Shown: positions 50,226 to 60,797 of the stretch, one piece after another
Position numbering within the stretch: the first letter of the stretch is position 1
Layout: each line of letters begins with the position of its first letter
Origin: Thecamonas trahens ATCC 50062
Taxonomy: Eukaryota > Apusozoa > Apusomonadida > Apusomonadidae
Direction: 5' to 3'
NCBI RefSeq assembly: GCF_000142905.1
Contig: NW_013657672.1
Span: 442,987 to 506,986 of the forward strand
DNA: 64,000 nt
Notes under the pieces: model-generated
Seen by the model: the letters and a program-made list of their open reading frames with translations, nothing else
Databases searched by the model: none
What the model was told of the DNA's origin: nothing
Made by a program: the position numbers and the translations under genes

Positions 50226-50986
50226 TGACAGCGATCGTTGCTGACGGCTTTGCTGCGTCGGCCATCTTTGAGCAGCTCGCTGGCCAGCTGCCTCGCCCGG
50301 ACATTGTGGGCAAGGTCAAGGGCGTGTACCTGTTCAACCTCAAGGCTGGCAAGACCAAGCAGGCGTGGACGGTCGATCTCAAGAACGGCGGCGGATCGGT
50401 GGCCAAAGGCAAGGTCGGCAAGGCAGACTGCACCATCTCCATGTCTGACGCCGACTTTGTTGATCTCATGGCCGGCAAGCTCGACGGAACCGAGGCGTAC
50501 ATGGCCGGCAAGCTCCGCCTCAAGGGCGACATGGGCCTTGCCATGAAGCTCACCGTTCTTCAGACCGAGGCCAAGAAGGCCCACGCCGCCGGCCCGTCCG
50601 CCGCTGCTTCATCTTCGGCCGCTTCGTCGCTCGCCGCCGATGGCTTCCAGGCCGGTGCGGTCTTTGACGAGCTTGCGTCACGGCTGGCGTCGTCACCCGA
50701 GCTGGTCAGCAAGATCAAGGGCGTGTTCCTCTTCAACCTCAAGGCCGGCAAGGTCAAGCAGGCTTGGACCGTCGACCTCAAGAACGGCGCCGGCTCCATC
50801 GTCAAGGGCAAGGCCGGCAAGGCCGATTGCACTGTCACCATGTCTGACGCCGACTTTATCGATCTTATGACCGGCAAGCTCGACGGGACTCAGGCGTACA
50901 TGGCCGGCAAGCTCCGCCTCAAGGGCGACATGGGCCTCGCCATGAAACTCTCGCTCCTCGGCGACGCCAACAAGTCCAAGCTGTAG
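50226..50986 (+). CDS. Tandem SCP2 sterol-carrier-like protein with peroxisomal SKL end (5' exon uncertain)
   Basis: Two SCP2 domains (about residues 5-110 and 140-250) share nearly the same sequence (KQAWTVDLKNG, KADCTISMSDADFVDLMAGK and YMAGKLRLKGDMGLAMKL occur in both, with few changes). SCP2 domains bind sterols and fatty acyl lipids. The last three residues are SKL, a canonical peroxisomal import signal. No ATG precedes the first domain in frame; a possible first exon is ATG 50128 with donor GTATAG at 50150 and acceptor GGGAG ending at 50225, but the true start may lie in the gap. An Ala/Ser linker separates the domains. Convergent with ATAD5. Confidence 0.88.
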
Positions 50987-51032
50987 CACCTCTCTGTCAA
51001 ACAACATGATTGCATCCTATCCTGGCGCGTCT

Positions 51033-53747
51033 TCATTCAGCCTTGGCCTCGCCAGTCACCCCTTCTTCGACGACGGCCTCCTCGCCCGGCGCCGTGCCCC
51101 GGAACCGCGGCTTGCCGAGCGTGACCGCCACACCGTGCCGGATTGCGTCGCGAAGGTGGTGCCGGAACCGCCGCCGGGTCCATCGCGCCTGCCGCGCCGC
51201 CTCGTCGAGGCACATTCGCACCATGTACGAGAGCACGTCAAAGGTGACCTGCTGCCCGCGCACCAGCAGCTCCGGCCCGCACACCGAGACTGCCGCTGCG
51301 TCGTAGTAGTCGCGCCGAAGCTGCGCCGACGCACACTCGGCCAGCGCCCGCCGCGCGAGCACTCCAGGCGCGTTCTCTAGCATTACATGCGGCGGAACGA
51401 GAGCCTGCGGCCAGGTAGCCATTGCTGCTGCCGCCGCGGCGCACTGCATCGCCTGGCGGAGCATGACATCGGCGTGGGCGGGCTCCGGCATGCCTGTCGC
51501 CGGTACCCGATCTGCCCACGAGCCCACTGCTGCCAACCGTGCAAGCGCTCCAGCTGTGGTCGTGTCTGGCGGCGCAATGGCCTCGACGTAGCTTGCGGTC
51601 ACCGTCTCCAGCTTGGTCGCGCCGCCTGCACCGACGACCTCGCTCGCTGCCGCGCGCTCCCACAGCGGGACCGCCACAACGTGGCCAGCGTTCGGCCCGC
51701 ACGAGCACGCTGTGTGCTGGATCCAGAACTGCAGCTGCTGCAGGCATGCCCGCACGTCACATCCGCACGACTCGACAAGCAACTCGACGTCGCGGCGAAG
51801 GAGCGTGACCCCAGCCATCAGCGCAATGAGCTGGAGATGCAGCGCCAGCGACGGGACCCGAACCTGCTCCATGGCGAGCGTGTGATACGAGCACCGCAGG
51901 CCGTCCATCTCGGGCGGCACAGCGTTGCAAGTCAGCAGAATCGGCTGCTTCGATTGCGTCACCAGCGTGTCGAGTGCCGTCCAGAACCCGCGGTCGTCGT
52001 CAAAGAGCACGTCGACCTCTTCAAAGAGCAGGATGGTCTTGACCGGCGGCTCCCGCTTGGGTGCGGCTGCCGGCTTGACCGGCTTGGCGACCGGCGCGCC
52101 GCCAAAGAACGGCGCCAGCGGCGAGCTTCCGGTCGATGCTGGCGTCGGCGACGGCGTTGCTCGCGCGCCAAACAGCGAGTGCGACCGCGTCGCCTCGCCG
52201 AACCTCGAGAGGATCTTGTGGCCCGACCGCAGTTCGCCCGGCCCGACCTCAATGACTCGGTACCCGAGCTTGGCCGCCAGCGAGTACACCACCTGGGTCT
52301 TTCCCGTTCCCAGCGCGCCCTGAAGAACGAGGACATCAGCGGTGGTCAGCTCCATCATTGCCCGCTCGAGCTCGTCCACGTCCGGCGACGCCGGCGACCA
52401 CATCCCGTACAGCTGGTCCAGCTGCATCCGCTTAAACGTGCGCCGCGACTTGTCCTGCTTCCGCTGCCGCCGCTTGAGATTGGCCCAGTCGACGAGCCAG
52501 CTCTCAACGAGCTGTGCAACCTCGTCGGCGCACAGTGCCGCGCCCAGTGCCGCCGGCGTGTAGACGTCGACCCACTGCGCGTTGACCGCCCCAGCCTCGG
52601 CCGCTCCGCGATACATGGCTACGTACGACGCCATCTCCCGCGGGTCGACGTCGTACTCAACACACAGCGTGTCGATGACTGCAGCCATGTCCACGCACAT
52701 CTCGCCGCTGCCGTTGTCGTCATCGTCGTCGGACACCAGGTCCAGCACTCGGGCATTGCCGCGCCAAGTAGCTCCTTCTGACAGGCTGCTGACAAACCTG
52801 GCCTGAGCCGCCCGCGCCACCGCCACACTCGGTACCTCGACCATGTCGGGAATAGCCGGCATGCCGGCCATGGCCGGACTTGGTGCGATTCGCGAGGCGT
52901 CCGGCTCCAGCTGCCGCACGTGGTTGGCAGGGCCGGCCGGCCACGGCGCGAGCGGCAGCGCCTCTAGCTCGGCTGGCGAGTAGCACGCGACCCGTCCAGG
53001 GACGGCGCTGCCAGGCTGCGGCTTCTGGGTAAAGACGGCGGCTATTGCGGTTGTTGCACCAAACGCCGAGTTGATATGCGCCACATCCTCGGCGTACCGC
53101 GCCTTTGCCTTGCGCAGCGCCCGCTGCTGATCCCGCAGCTTCTTGGCCTTGCGCTGCGCCGGAGTGAGGAAGAACGCGGCAGGCGACGGCGGCCCGCTGC
53201 TTGTCCCCACCTCGTCGTCCTCAGAACTGCCGGTCGTCTCCTCATCGACAACGCTGTCAGTGCCACCGCCCCCAGCGGGCAGCGACATGCGCTCTGCACT
53301 GGCCTTGCCACTTCCGCCGATAAAGGCGGTGAGCTTGGGCTGATGCGATGAGCCCAGCGCCTTGTTCCGTTTGCTCACCTCGTCGGCCTCGATCTCAAAG
53401 GCCAGCGTCCGCTTCCGCTTCCGCTTCTGCTTCGGACCCGATTTGGCCCGCGACCGACGCGAGGAAGCAAGGACCAGCGGGCTCTCCTCGACGACCACCA
53501 CATCCGACTCTGACGAGAGCGCAATGACCGGTGTCGGCGACGAGCCGATGACCACTACGCCAGAAGTGAGGGCACCCGAGCCAGCCACCGAGTCTTGAAC
53601 GATCGGATGTAAGGGAGATGACGTAGGCGATGAGTCTCCATGCTCAACAGTCTGCGAAGAGCCACCAGGGGAAGAGCTCGGCTTGTTGTCCATGTCTGAT
53701 GGTGTAGATGAGCTGGCCATGAGTGAGGCAAAGGCGCACCGTGGCAT
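51033..53747 (-). CDS. ATAD5: ATAD5/Elg1-like PCNA unloader
   Basis: ATAD5/Elg1 replaces Rfc1 in an RFC-like complex that removes PCNA from DNA after replication. About 904 residues from MPRCAF (an ATG 27 bases later would also serve). Walker A GALGTGKT lies near residue 477, Walker B ILLFEEVDVLFDDD near 572, with ILLTCNA as a sensor-like strand and the following FWIQH in the lid region. WVDVYTPAALGAAL followed by LVESWLVDW corresponds to the family entry to the AAA+ domain. Near residue 134 is QPKLTAFI, a PIP-box-like motif for PCNA with Ile in place of the second aromatic. The N-terminus is acidic and Ser-rich, as in other family members. Convergent with the SCP2 gene. Confidence 0.92.
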   Translation of the reverse strand: MPRCAFASLMASSSTPSDMDNKPSSSPGGSSQTVEHGDSSPTSSPLHPIVQDSVAGSGALTSGVVVIGSSPTPVIALSSESDVVVVEESPLVLASSRRSRAKSGPKQKRKRKRTLAFEIEADEVSKRNKALGSSHQPKLTAFIGGSGKASAERMSLPAGGGGTDSVVDEETTGSSEDDEVGTSSGPPSPAAFFLTPAQRKAKKLRDQQRALRKAKARYAEDVAHINSAFGATTAIAAVFTQKPQPGSAVPGRVACYSPAELEALPLAPWPAGPANHVRQLEPDASRIAPSPAMAGMPAIPDMVEVPSVAVARAAQARFVSSLSEGATWRGNARVLDLVSDDDDDNGSGEMCVDMAAVIDTLCVEYDVDPREMASYVAMYRGAAEAGAVNAQWVDVYTPAALGAALCADEVAQLVESWLVDWANLKRRQRKQDKSRRTFKRMQLDQLYGMWSPASPDVDELERAMMELTTADVLVLQGALGTGKTQVVYSLAAKLGYRVIEVGPGELRSGHKILSRFGEATRSHSLFGARATPSPTPASTGSSPLAPFFGGAPVAKPVKPAAAPKREPPVKTILLFEEVDVLFDDDRGFWTALDTLVTQSKQPILLTCNAVPPEMDGLRCSYHTLAMEQVRVPSLALHLQLIALMAGVTLLRRDVELLVESCGCDVRACLQQLQFWIQHTACSCGPNAGHVVAVPLWERAAASEVVGAGGATKLETVTASYVEAIAPPDTTTAGALARLAAVGSWADRVPATGMPEPAHADVMLRQAMQCAAAAAAMATWPQALVPPHVMLENAPGVLARRALAECASAQLRRDYYDAAAVSVCGPELLVRGQQVTFDVLSYMVRMCLDEAARQARWTRRRFRHHLRDAIRHGVAVTLGKPRFRGTAPGEEAVVEEGVTGEAKAE

Positions 53748-53831
53748 GATTCTACCCCCGTCTTGCTCAAGTCCAGCTTGACGCAATAAGCCTCCTCCTT
53801 GCCCTATACGTATGAGTATACACAGACAGTG

Positions 53832-53864
<33 letters not shown>

Positions 53865-54524
53865 CTCTCTCTCTCTCTGTGCGTGTGTGGCCTTCTCTTC
53901 CTCCGTCTCGGTCTTTCCCTCGAGAGGTGTGGCTCCCTTCATCACTCGCCAACATGGCCTCTTCCGCTCCGGGTGCCATCCGATCTGGGGGCTGATGGGG
54001 ATGGGAATGATGGAGATTGGAAATCAGAGAGCTCGACACTGGAGTGGGCGTTGTGAGGGTATGGTTCAACTTGAATCGCTTGGGTGGGTCGGCTTTGTTA
54101 TGGCTGTAGTTGCCGGTGGCGGCTTGGGCTGTCTGTGCGGGACGGCGCGGGATGGTGCAGAATGAATGGAGTACGCTGTCTGTCTCGAGTTGCACCATCG
54201 CCACCACGCCAAGTTATGGATCTGTCATGGGTATTCCATGGATCTGTAATGATGGTCTTCTTCTGCCTTCTTCGCCGTCTTGCCCATCAGAGCAGACCTT
54301 GGCGCGGACGGACGCGCTACCACCGTTCCCACATCGCACCGCACTCATCCAACCCAGCGACCACTCTTTCCCGTTCCCCTTTTCTCTGATCAGCACTCTT
54401 CCAGCAATGCTCATGCCAGTAATGGGCCCGATTCGCTCCTAATCAGCCAAAGGATCAGTCGTACGACGAGTGCCCGTCCCATGGCCGAGTGACGCAAACA
54501 GCTTTTGGTTCAAGTGAGTTGATT
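53748..54524. other. Intergenic region with (TATG)n
   Basis: Interval of 777 bp between ATAD5 and NUP153 starts (divergent). It contains a (TATG)n run at about 53833-53864 followed by (CT)n (53864-53878), and otherwise low-GC sequence with no gene. Confidence 0.8.
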
Positions 54525-54671
54525 ATGAACCGAGGCGACCACCGAGTGGCGACAGCGACAGCGACAAGCCACACGTCTCGCAAGAAGGGCATGCCGCGCA
54601 GCCGGAGCCAGAAGGACGGAGACCCGTACACCCGCCGTGGGGGGAAGGTATGTGCGAAGAGGAAGGAGGAG

Positions 54672-54728
<57 letters not shown>

Positions 54729-57700
54729 GGAGGGTGTAGGGGTGGGGGCCAATGGCGGGAGGGCGGGGAAGGCTTGGATGCTCCCTTGGGCAGGGGGCGG
54801 GAAAGGGGAGGGGAGGGGGAGGGGGGGGAAGGGGTATTGAGTGAGGGAGAGGCAGATGGTATGGAGCCAATGTGGTTGTATGGTGGTATGGAGATGTGCG
54901 GTGGTGGTGGGTATTGTCTTTGTGTGGAGCGGATGGGTGGTGGTGGTGGTGGTGGTAGTGGTGGTGGGCGGGAGGAGGCATTTGGTGAGCGATTTTGCGG
55001 GGAGTGGGGCAAGTGGAGGTGGGTATGGCTGAGGAGAAGGGGACTGACTGACATGGCATGGTGTGGATGGATGGCGGGATATAGGGCTTTCTGGCACATG
55101 TGTTTGACTTTATTGGCTCGTCGGTCAAGACCTCTATTGCTTCGATCACAAGCTCGGAGGAGGCCAATGCTGAGCTGGCGGCGGCGGCGGTGGTGGCGGC
55201 CGAGTCTGCGGTCGGCCCGCCGGTAGCGCCGTCAAAGCGTGCTACTATTCCGGCGGCCAAGGTGTCGCCCGGGCCTACAGTGCCGGGTGTGGTAGCGGTT
55301 CAGACGCCGGCTGTGGCCAAGGCTGTGACAGCGCCGGCGGCCTCGACGGCTGCGCCCATGGTGACCGGGTCGTCGTCGGGCGAAGCTGCGATGGTGGTGG
55401 CCAAGGACCCATTCCTGGACGCGCTGCTGGACAAGCATCTCGATGGAATCACGCCAGAGCAGGCATCGCGGTACTCGCAGATTCTGATGCATTCGGCACA
55501 GCGCAACTCGCGCGGCGGCGGAGGCATGGCCTCGTCGTCGGCTGCAGCAGTGGCTGCGCTGCCGATGGCGACGCCGCTGACGACGACGCCGTTCCGGTTT
55601 GGCGCCAACGCCCCGTTTGGGTCGGGCATGCCGTCGACCATCAAGCCGAACCGCACGCTGTTCTCCACATCGGGCTTTTCGCTTCTGCCGGAGACGCCGC
55701 GCGAGAGCGGTCGCGGGCTGTCGATGGATACGCTGGCCAGCAACAGCAAGGCCAGTGCTAGAAAGGTTGGGCGCAAGCGGGAGCGGTCGCCGTCGGGCTC
55801 GCCCCAGGCCGCGCCTCAGTCGGCCGGCGCTCCGGCGTCGCAGCCGCTCACCCTTGACGACGTCCGCCACCGGACGGCGATTATTTCCGGATCGCGTCCA
55901 GCTAAGCGTGTTCGGCTGATGAACAAGAAAGCTGCGCCGGGAGGCGACGCCCGGGTCCGCCGCCGTGCCACTGCCGCGCCGGCGTCGTCGACCGCTCGGC
56001 ACATCCTCAGCACGCTCTCGACGCCGCTCAACGACGCGCGGCGGTCTGCGCGCGCCAAGCCGCTGGCTCCGACCTCGACTACTTCGCCACTGATCACCCG
56101 CCGCCGCGCGCTGCTCCGCCGTCAGTCGTCGCTGCTGGCCACCAAGTCGGCAGCGTCGCTCAAGCGGACCCGTGACAACACCGACCAGGACGAATCACAG
56201 TCGGGTGGCTTCCCGACCCGTTCGCTGCTCGACCTTCCGAAGCCACGACGCCGGCCACCAAGCGCGCCAAACTCCGCGCCAACGACGTCGACTCTGATGC
56301 GGTCCATTCGTTCTCGTCAAAGCAGTTTGCAGCTGAGGCGAGTGCGGCGCCGACGCAAGCCGCTCCGGCCAAGGCCGAGCCTGCCAAGGCGGCGCCGGCT
56401 AAGACCGGCTTTAGCATCTCGAGCATGGCTTCCAAGAAGAAGCCGGCCAGCTCTGGTTTCTCGATGCCCAAGTCGACCAAGAGCGACGCGGCCAAGCCCA
56501 AGTCGTCGGGCGGGCCGTCGTTCTCCATTTCCGCGCTGGCCAAGAAGCCCAAGCCTGCGGCCGACAAGGCCGGCGCTTCGTCGGACGAGACTTGGAAGTG
56601 CATGGCGTGCACGATGGACAACAAGAAGGGCATTGCGGCGTGTGCCACGTGTACGACGCCGAACCCGGCTGCAAAGAAGAACAAGCTCGCCGGGTGGGGC
56701 AAGCCTGCCCCGGCCAAGGCTGCCGACGACAAGGCCGGCGCTTCGTCGGACGAGACTTGGAAGTGCATGGCGTGCACGATGGACAACAAGAAGGGCATTG
56801 CGGCGTGTGCCACGTGTACGACGCCGAACCCGGCTGCAAAGAAGAACAAGCTCGCCGGGTGGGGCAAGCCTGCCCCGGCCAAGGCTGCCGACGACAAGGC
56901 CGGCGCTTCGTCGGACGAGACTTGGAAGTGCATGGCGTGCACGATGGACAACAAGAAGGGCATTGCGGCGTGTGCCACGTGTACGACGCCGAACCCGGCT
57001 GCAAAGAAGAACAAGCTCGCCGGGTGGGGCAAGCCTGCCCCGGCCAAGGCTGCCGACGACAAGGCCGGCGCTTCGTCGGACGAGACTTGGAAGTGCATGG
57101 CGTGCACGATGGACAACAAGAAGGGCATTGCGGCGTGCGCCACGTGTACGACGCCGAACCCGGCTGCAAAGAAGAACAAGCTCGCCGGGTGGGGCAAGCC
57201 TGCTCCGGGCAAGACCGAGAGCAAGACCGAGGACAATGTCGAGGTCAAGGCGGAGAGCAAGGCCAAGGGCGATGGCTCGATCACGTCCCAGTTTTCGTTC
57301 GGCTCCAAGACGGCTCCAAGACGATGACTACTACCTTTGCTGGGTTCAAGCCGGGCGCTCAGGGCGAAAAGATCAAGGTCGTGGTGGAGGATCGCAAAGG
57401 ACGACAACGCCGAGTTTGCGCCCAACGCCATGGAGTCGGAGTCTGACGACGAGGGAAGCTCCAAGTCTGCGCCTAAGGCCAAGTTCTCGTTTGGAGGCAT
57501 TTCAAGCGCGGCGTCAAAGCTGAAGGCGACCGTGGCCAAGCACAAGAAGGCCAAGGACGATGCCGAGTCGAGCGGAAGGCACGCCAAGGGCAAGGACGAT
57601 ACTGAGGTCGATCTGCTTGACGAAGTGCCCGACGATCTCAAGAAGCTCATCGGCAAGGCGCCCAAGCCCAGCTCGGGCATCTCCATCTCGTTTGGCTCCA

Positions 57701-59631
57701 AGGCCACGAGCAGTGACAAGGCCAAGGACGACGCTGACAAGAAGAAGGGCGGTGCCGGCGGGTTCACGTTCGGCAAGCCCAAGGCCAAGGACGAGTCTGG
57801 CGAGGGCGCTGACGACAAGGCCAAGGACGACGCCGGCAAGAAGAAGAGCGGTGCTGGCGGGTTCACGTTTGGCAAGCCCAAGGCCAAGGACGAGTCTGGC
57901 GAGGGCGCTGACGACAAGGCCAAGGACGACGCCGGCAAGAAGAAGAGTGGTGCCGGCGGGTTCACGTTCGGCAAGCCCAAGGCCAAGGGCGAGTCTGGCG
58001 AGGGCGCTGACGACAAGCCCAAGGCCAAGGCGAAGACGCCGAGCATGGGCAAGTTCTCGTTTGGCAAGCCAGCCAGCATCGAAAGTGATCTGGCCAGCAA
58101 GGCCGAAAACAAGACCCAGGAGAAGCCAAAGGCGGCGCCGGCTGCGGCGCCGGCTTACAAGCCGCTGAAGAAGGCGTCCAAGGAGCGGCTCCGGCAGCAG
58201 GCCAACGAGGCGGCGTTCAAGGAGGACGGCTTTGCGCCATCGGCGTTCGAGGGCGAGAAAAAGGCCGAGGAGAAGCCAAAGGCGGCGCCGGCTGCGGCGC
58301 CGGCTTACAAGCCGCTGAAGAAGGCGTCCAAGGAGCGGCTCCGGCAGCAGGCCAACGAGGCGGCGTTCCAGGAGGACGGCTTTGCACCGTCAGCGTTTGA
58401 GGGCGAGAAGAACGAGACCAACGCCGACGTGACCGCTGAAAAGGAAAAGCTGAAGGCCAAGTTTGGCAAGACCGAGTCTGCGTTTGGCAAGGGCTCGAGC
58501 TTTGCAAGCAAGAAGATTGCGTTTGGCAAGAAGGCCGATGGCGAGGCGAGCAAGTCGTCCGAGCCGGGTAAGTTTGCCTTTGGCAAGCCGAGCGCCGCGG
58601 CCAAGCCGGCCGCGGCCGCGGCCAATCCCGCAGACGCCGAGGCGTCGACGCCCAAAGCCAAGCGGTTTGCCTTTGGCAACCAGAACAAGTCGGGCGAGAA
58701 GAAGGCTATGCAGCGGTCGGACGGCTCAGCTATGTACGTGTTCGGAGGGAGCAAGCCAAAGCCGGCGACGACTGACCCACCGGCAGCGACGGCGGCGGCT
58801 CCGGCCGCCAGCGCTACGCCGTTCTCCACCGGCATTTCCAGCCAGCCCAAGGGCTTTGGCCAGTCGAGCAGCAATGCAAAGCCGAACCCGTTCGGCGCGC
58901 CGCCTGCCATGCCGGCGTTCGGTGGCGGCTCCAAGCCTGCGTTTGGCGCCGGCGCAAGCGGCGGCAACCCGTTTGCACCGGCGGCGCCGCCCAAGCCTGC
59001 ATTTGGTGGTGGCGGCGACGGCAACCCGTTTGCACCGGCGGCGCCGCCCAAGCCTGCGTTTGGCGGCGGCGGCAGCAATCCGTTTACACCGGCGGCGCCG
59101 CCCAAGCCTGTGTTTGGTGGTGGTGGGGGCGGCAACCCGTTCTCGCCGGCGGCGCCGCCCAAGCCCGCGTTTGGTGGCGGTAGCGGTGGCGGCGGAGCGT
59201 TTGGTGGTGGCGCGTTTGGCGGCGGCAACAGCGGCGGCGGCGTGTTTGGCGGCAACAGCGGCGGTGGCGCGTTTGGCGGCAACAGTGGCGGAGGCGCGTT
59301 TGGCGGCGGCAACAGCGGCGGTGGTGCGTTTGGCGGCGGCAACAGCGGCGGTGGTGCGTTTGGCGGCGGCAACAACGGCGGTGGTGCGTTTGGCGGCGGC
59401 GGCAACAGCGGCGGCGGCGCGTTTGGCGGCGGCAACAGCGGCGGCGGCGCGTTTGGTGGCGGCAGCAGCGGCGGAGGCGCGTTTGGTGGCGGCAACAGCG
59501 GCGGTGGCGCGTTTGGTGGCGGCAGCAGCGGCGGCGGAAGTGGCAGTGCTTCTAACATCGGCATCCCGCTCGCCGACCCTGAGACGCTGGCCAAGCGCAA
59601 GAAGGTCAAGGTCCGCTATAAGCGCCGTTAA
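54525..59631 (+). CDS. NUP153: Nucleoporin NUP153 (frame broken three times), one intron
   Basis: NUP153 sits on the nuclear basket side of the pore and binds importins through FG repeats. Exon 1 (54525-54647) is basic (MNRGDHRVATATATSHTSRK); the 437-bp intron has donor GTATGT and acceptor ATATAG; exon 2 continues GFLAHVFDFIG. Family marks: TARHILSTLSTPLNDARRSA (as STARRILQSLEKMSSPLADA in human), four RanBP2-type zinc fingers (56590-57180, WKCMACTMDNKKG...CATC), FTFGKPKAK and FAFG repeats, a GGGAFGGG-rich FG tail (58900-59540), and the basic end KRKKVKVRYKRR. Breaks: a missing base at about 56243, an 11-bp duplication at 57301-57322, and an extra base at 57396-57400. Corrected length about 1552 residues. 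Confidence 0.93.
54648..55084 (+). other. Intron of NUP153 with (TG)n
   Basis: 437 bp, phase 0. A (TG)n run covers 54677-54720, and G-rich sequence follows. Confidence 0.9.
56560..57220 (+). repeat. Four 165-bp tandem repeats encoding RanBP2-type zinc fingers
   Basis: The TGG codon of the finger recurs at 56593, 56758, 56923 and 57088, exactly 165 bp apart. The copies differ by only a few bases (for example TGTGCC/TGCGCC in the last copy, and CCG/CCT near the end), including third codon positions. Confidence 0.95.
57301..57322 (+). repeat. 11-bp direct duplication that breaks the NUP153 frame
   Basis: GGCTCCAAGAC occurs twice head to tail. With both copies the frame reaches a stop at 57325-57327; with one copy it continues SFGSKTMTTTFAGFKPGAQG. 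Confidence 0.95.
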
Positions 59632-59842
59632 GCGAGCACCATGATAAACGTGACGTGTAATCTCAATTCGATGTACGGGCTCTTGTGCAGTGTGCGTAGC
59701 CGGCGGCAGGTGATCGGGTTGTCTGGCCGGTGGCGAGAGGAGGCCGAGCTACACCCCCGCCAAGCTACCCACCCCCGCCAAGCTACCCACCCCCGCCAAG
59801 CTGCCCACCCCCGCCAAGCCCTCTCTCCAGAGTCAGACCACT

Positions 59843-59851
59843 ATGGTACGT

Positions 59852-59925
<74 letters not shown>

Positions 59926-60402
59926 GACGAGGAGGGAGGGTGGGGTGGAGGGAAGGGGAAGGGCTCGGGTGGGCTGGGTGGTCGGGCTCCCCCTCTCCGT
60001 GGCTTGATCGGTGTCGGTCTCACTGTTGAGCGGAGAATTGTGATGGCCGGGTGCTGGGTTGGTTGTGCGATGGGCTGATGATCGATGGGCTGTGCGATGG
60101 GCTGTGCGATGGGCTGATGATCGATGGGCTGTGCGACGGGCTGATGATGGATGCGCTGGGTGACTGCCTTGAGACCACAGTCGGCTCTGCTCAACTTCCA
60201 ATCGCTGCTCTTTGTGGTGCTCCTCTTCATCTGCACCTGCGCATACATCAGAGCATATCGCCCACAGCTCATCGATGCTAACAAGACCGGCGTCTTTGGC
60301 ATGGCGTTCAAAGCTGCGCGCATAGGTGAGCGGCTATCGCCGTGGGTCTCGCTCTCCTGCATTGCTATGGCTGGCTACATCCTCTTCGTCGACTCTCGCT
60401 AA
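59843..60402 (+). CDS. TMEM167: Kish/TMEM167 small Golgi membrane protein; first coding exon is ATG alone
   Basis: Kish proteins act in the early secretory pathway. Exon 2 (60181-60402) encodes [20 protein letters not shown], then [40 protein letters not shown] and the end [10 protein letters not shown]. This matches the family over its full length (human begins MSAIFNFQSLL). The missing Met comes from ATG at 59843-59845, which is followed at once by the donor GTACGT; the intron is 335 bp (59846-60180, acceptor CACAG) and contains a (TG)n run. The spliced protein has 74 residues against 72 in human. The exact first residues MSA support this start strongly. Confidence 0.93.
59846..60180 (+). 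other. Intron of TMEM167 with (TG)n and GATGGGCTG repeats
   Basis: Donor GTACGT, then a (TG)n run (59852-59922), G-rich sequence, and repeats of a GATGGGCTGTGC-like unit (60068-60150). Confidence 0.9.
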
Positions 60403-60797
60403 CCCCAGAGCACTGCTCGAATGTTATCGCATGATCTCAACATCAATATGCTGTCCAGTGCCACCTGTTTGCGGACGCCGCCATCAGGACGCAACCTGAT
60501 ACAAACACCGCTGGGAGTCAGCCTCTCCCTACTCGCCTAGCCTGCTCGTCACGGACAAGGACGCAGCTGGCGATGCGCCGCATACCGGCCATCTCCCGCG
60601 CTGGCCGGGAATAATCAACCCCATGGCATAAAGACCAATCGTAGCATGGCGAGGCAGTCCGGGCTGGTGGTCGGGCGAGGCGGGCTGGCGTCAGGCTTGC
60701 GGTGTCCGGCGTCCTGGGTGTGGACCTGACTGGCTCTGCTGGGAGAGTACTCGACTGTGCTGGAGGCGGGGTTTTCAAGGCAGGGAGCAGGTTGAGT
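60403..60797. other. Intergenic interval
   Basis: 395 bp between TMEM167 and the MFS gene. It has mixed composition; no gene, RNA or repeat recognised. Confidence 0.6.

Noticed and set aside
54661-54840. Open frame through the (TG)n in the NUP153 intron
   Set aside because: It reads poly-Val/Cys from the repeat; the GTATGT donor and ATATAG acceptor explain the region.
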